DNA of 10,363 bases, from assembly GCA_036266195.1 (NCBI GenBank), contig DATANP010000540.1, positions 1-10,363 of the forward strand, in the 5' to 3' direction. The position numbers and the translations under genes were made by a program. Of this stretch, positions 1-10,363 are shown in pieces. The notes beneath the pieces are model-generated. The model made no database searches. It was not told where the DNA came from and saw only the letters and a list, made by a program, of their open reading frames with translations. Numbering within the stretch: the stretch's first letter is position 1; the number at the start of each line of letters is the position of its first letter. Source of the DNA: DATMER01 sp036266195 (GTDB lineage: Bacteria > Acidobacteriota > Thermoanaerobaculia > Multivoradales > UBA5704).

Positions 1-10363
<10,363 letters not shown>

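Overview
The whole window is the inside of one giant gene on the minus strand, a non-ribosomal peptide synthetase (NRPS). The frame whose codons begin at positions p with p mod 3 = 1 (reading down from 10363) stays open for 3454 codons and leaves the window at both ends. I checked this frame at landmark motifs along the window and found no stop, so start, stop, promoter and terminator all lie outside. Residue numbers below count from position 10363 (residue 1) to position 2 (residue 3454). GC content is very high (roughly two thirds or more). Together with dispersed GC-rich palindromes in coding sequence, this suggests a high-GC, metabolite-rich soil-type bacterium (Acidobacteriota or Myxococcota would fit), but the sequence does not prove any taxon.

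Domain order in the direction of translation (right to left): C0 (C-terminal half only) - heptad-repeat linker where an A domain would be expected - PCP1 - C1 - A1 - PCP2 - ST1 - C2 - A2 - PCP3 - ST2 - C3 (N-terminal part only). C is condensation, A adenylation, PCP peptidyl carrier and ST a PAPS-dependent sulfotransferase-like domain. A1 and A2 both read as serine-type from the ten-residue pocket code (D-V-W-H-I-S-L-V-D-K). The C-A-PCP-ST block is present twice in close copies about 4.1 to 4.2 kb apart, so part of the gene arose by intragenic duplication or has been homogenised by conversion.

The most interesting feature is the two in-line sulfotransferase domains, each directly after a PCP predicted to carry serine, with both PAPS-binding motifs intact. 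A plausible reading is that seryl-S-PCP is O-sulfated on the assembly line. It could then stay as sulfoserine or lose sulfate by beta-elimination to give dehydroalanine, by analogy with the ST-assisted elimination known from the CurM polyketide module. That chemistry is inference.

The second theme is repetitive DNA tolerated inside catalytic domains without breaking the frame. A 69-nt palindrome (23 codons) sits in the A2-A3 motif interval of both A domains. A 147-nt element (49 codons) with 24-nt terminal inverted repeats sits between motifs A8 and A9 of the second A domain only. A 21-nt tandem repeat encodes twelve degenerate heptads in the A-less module.
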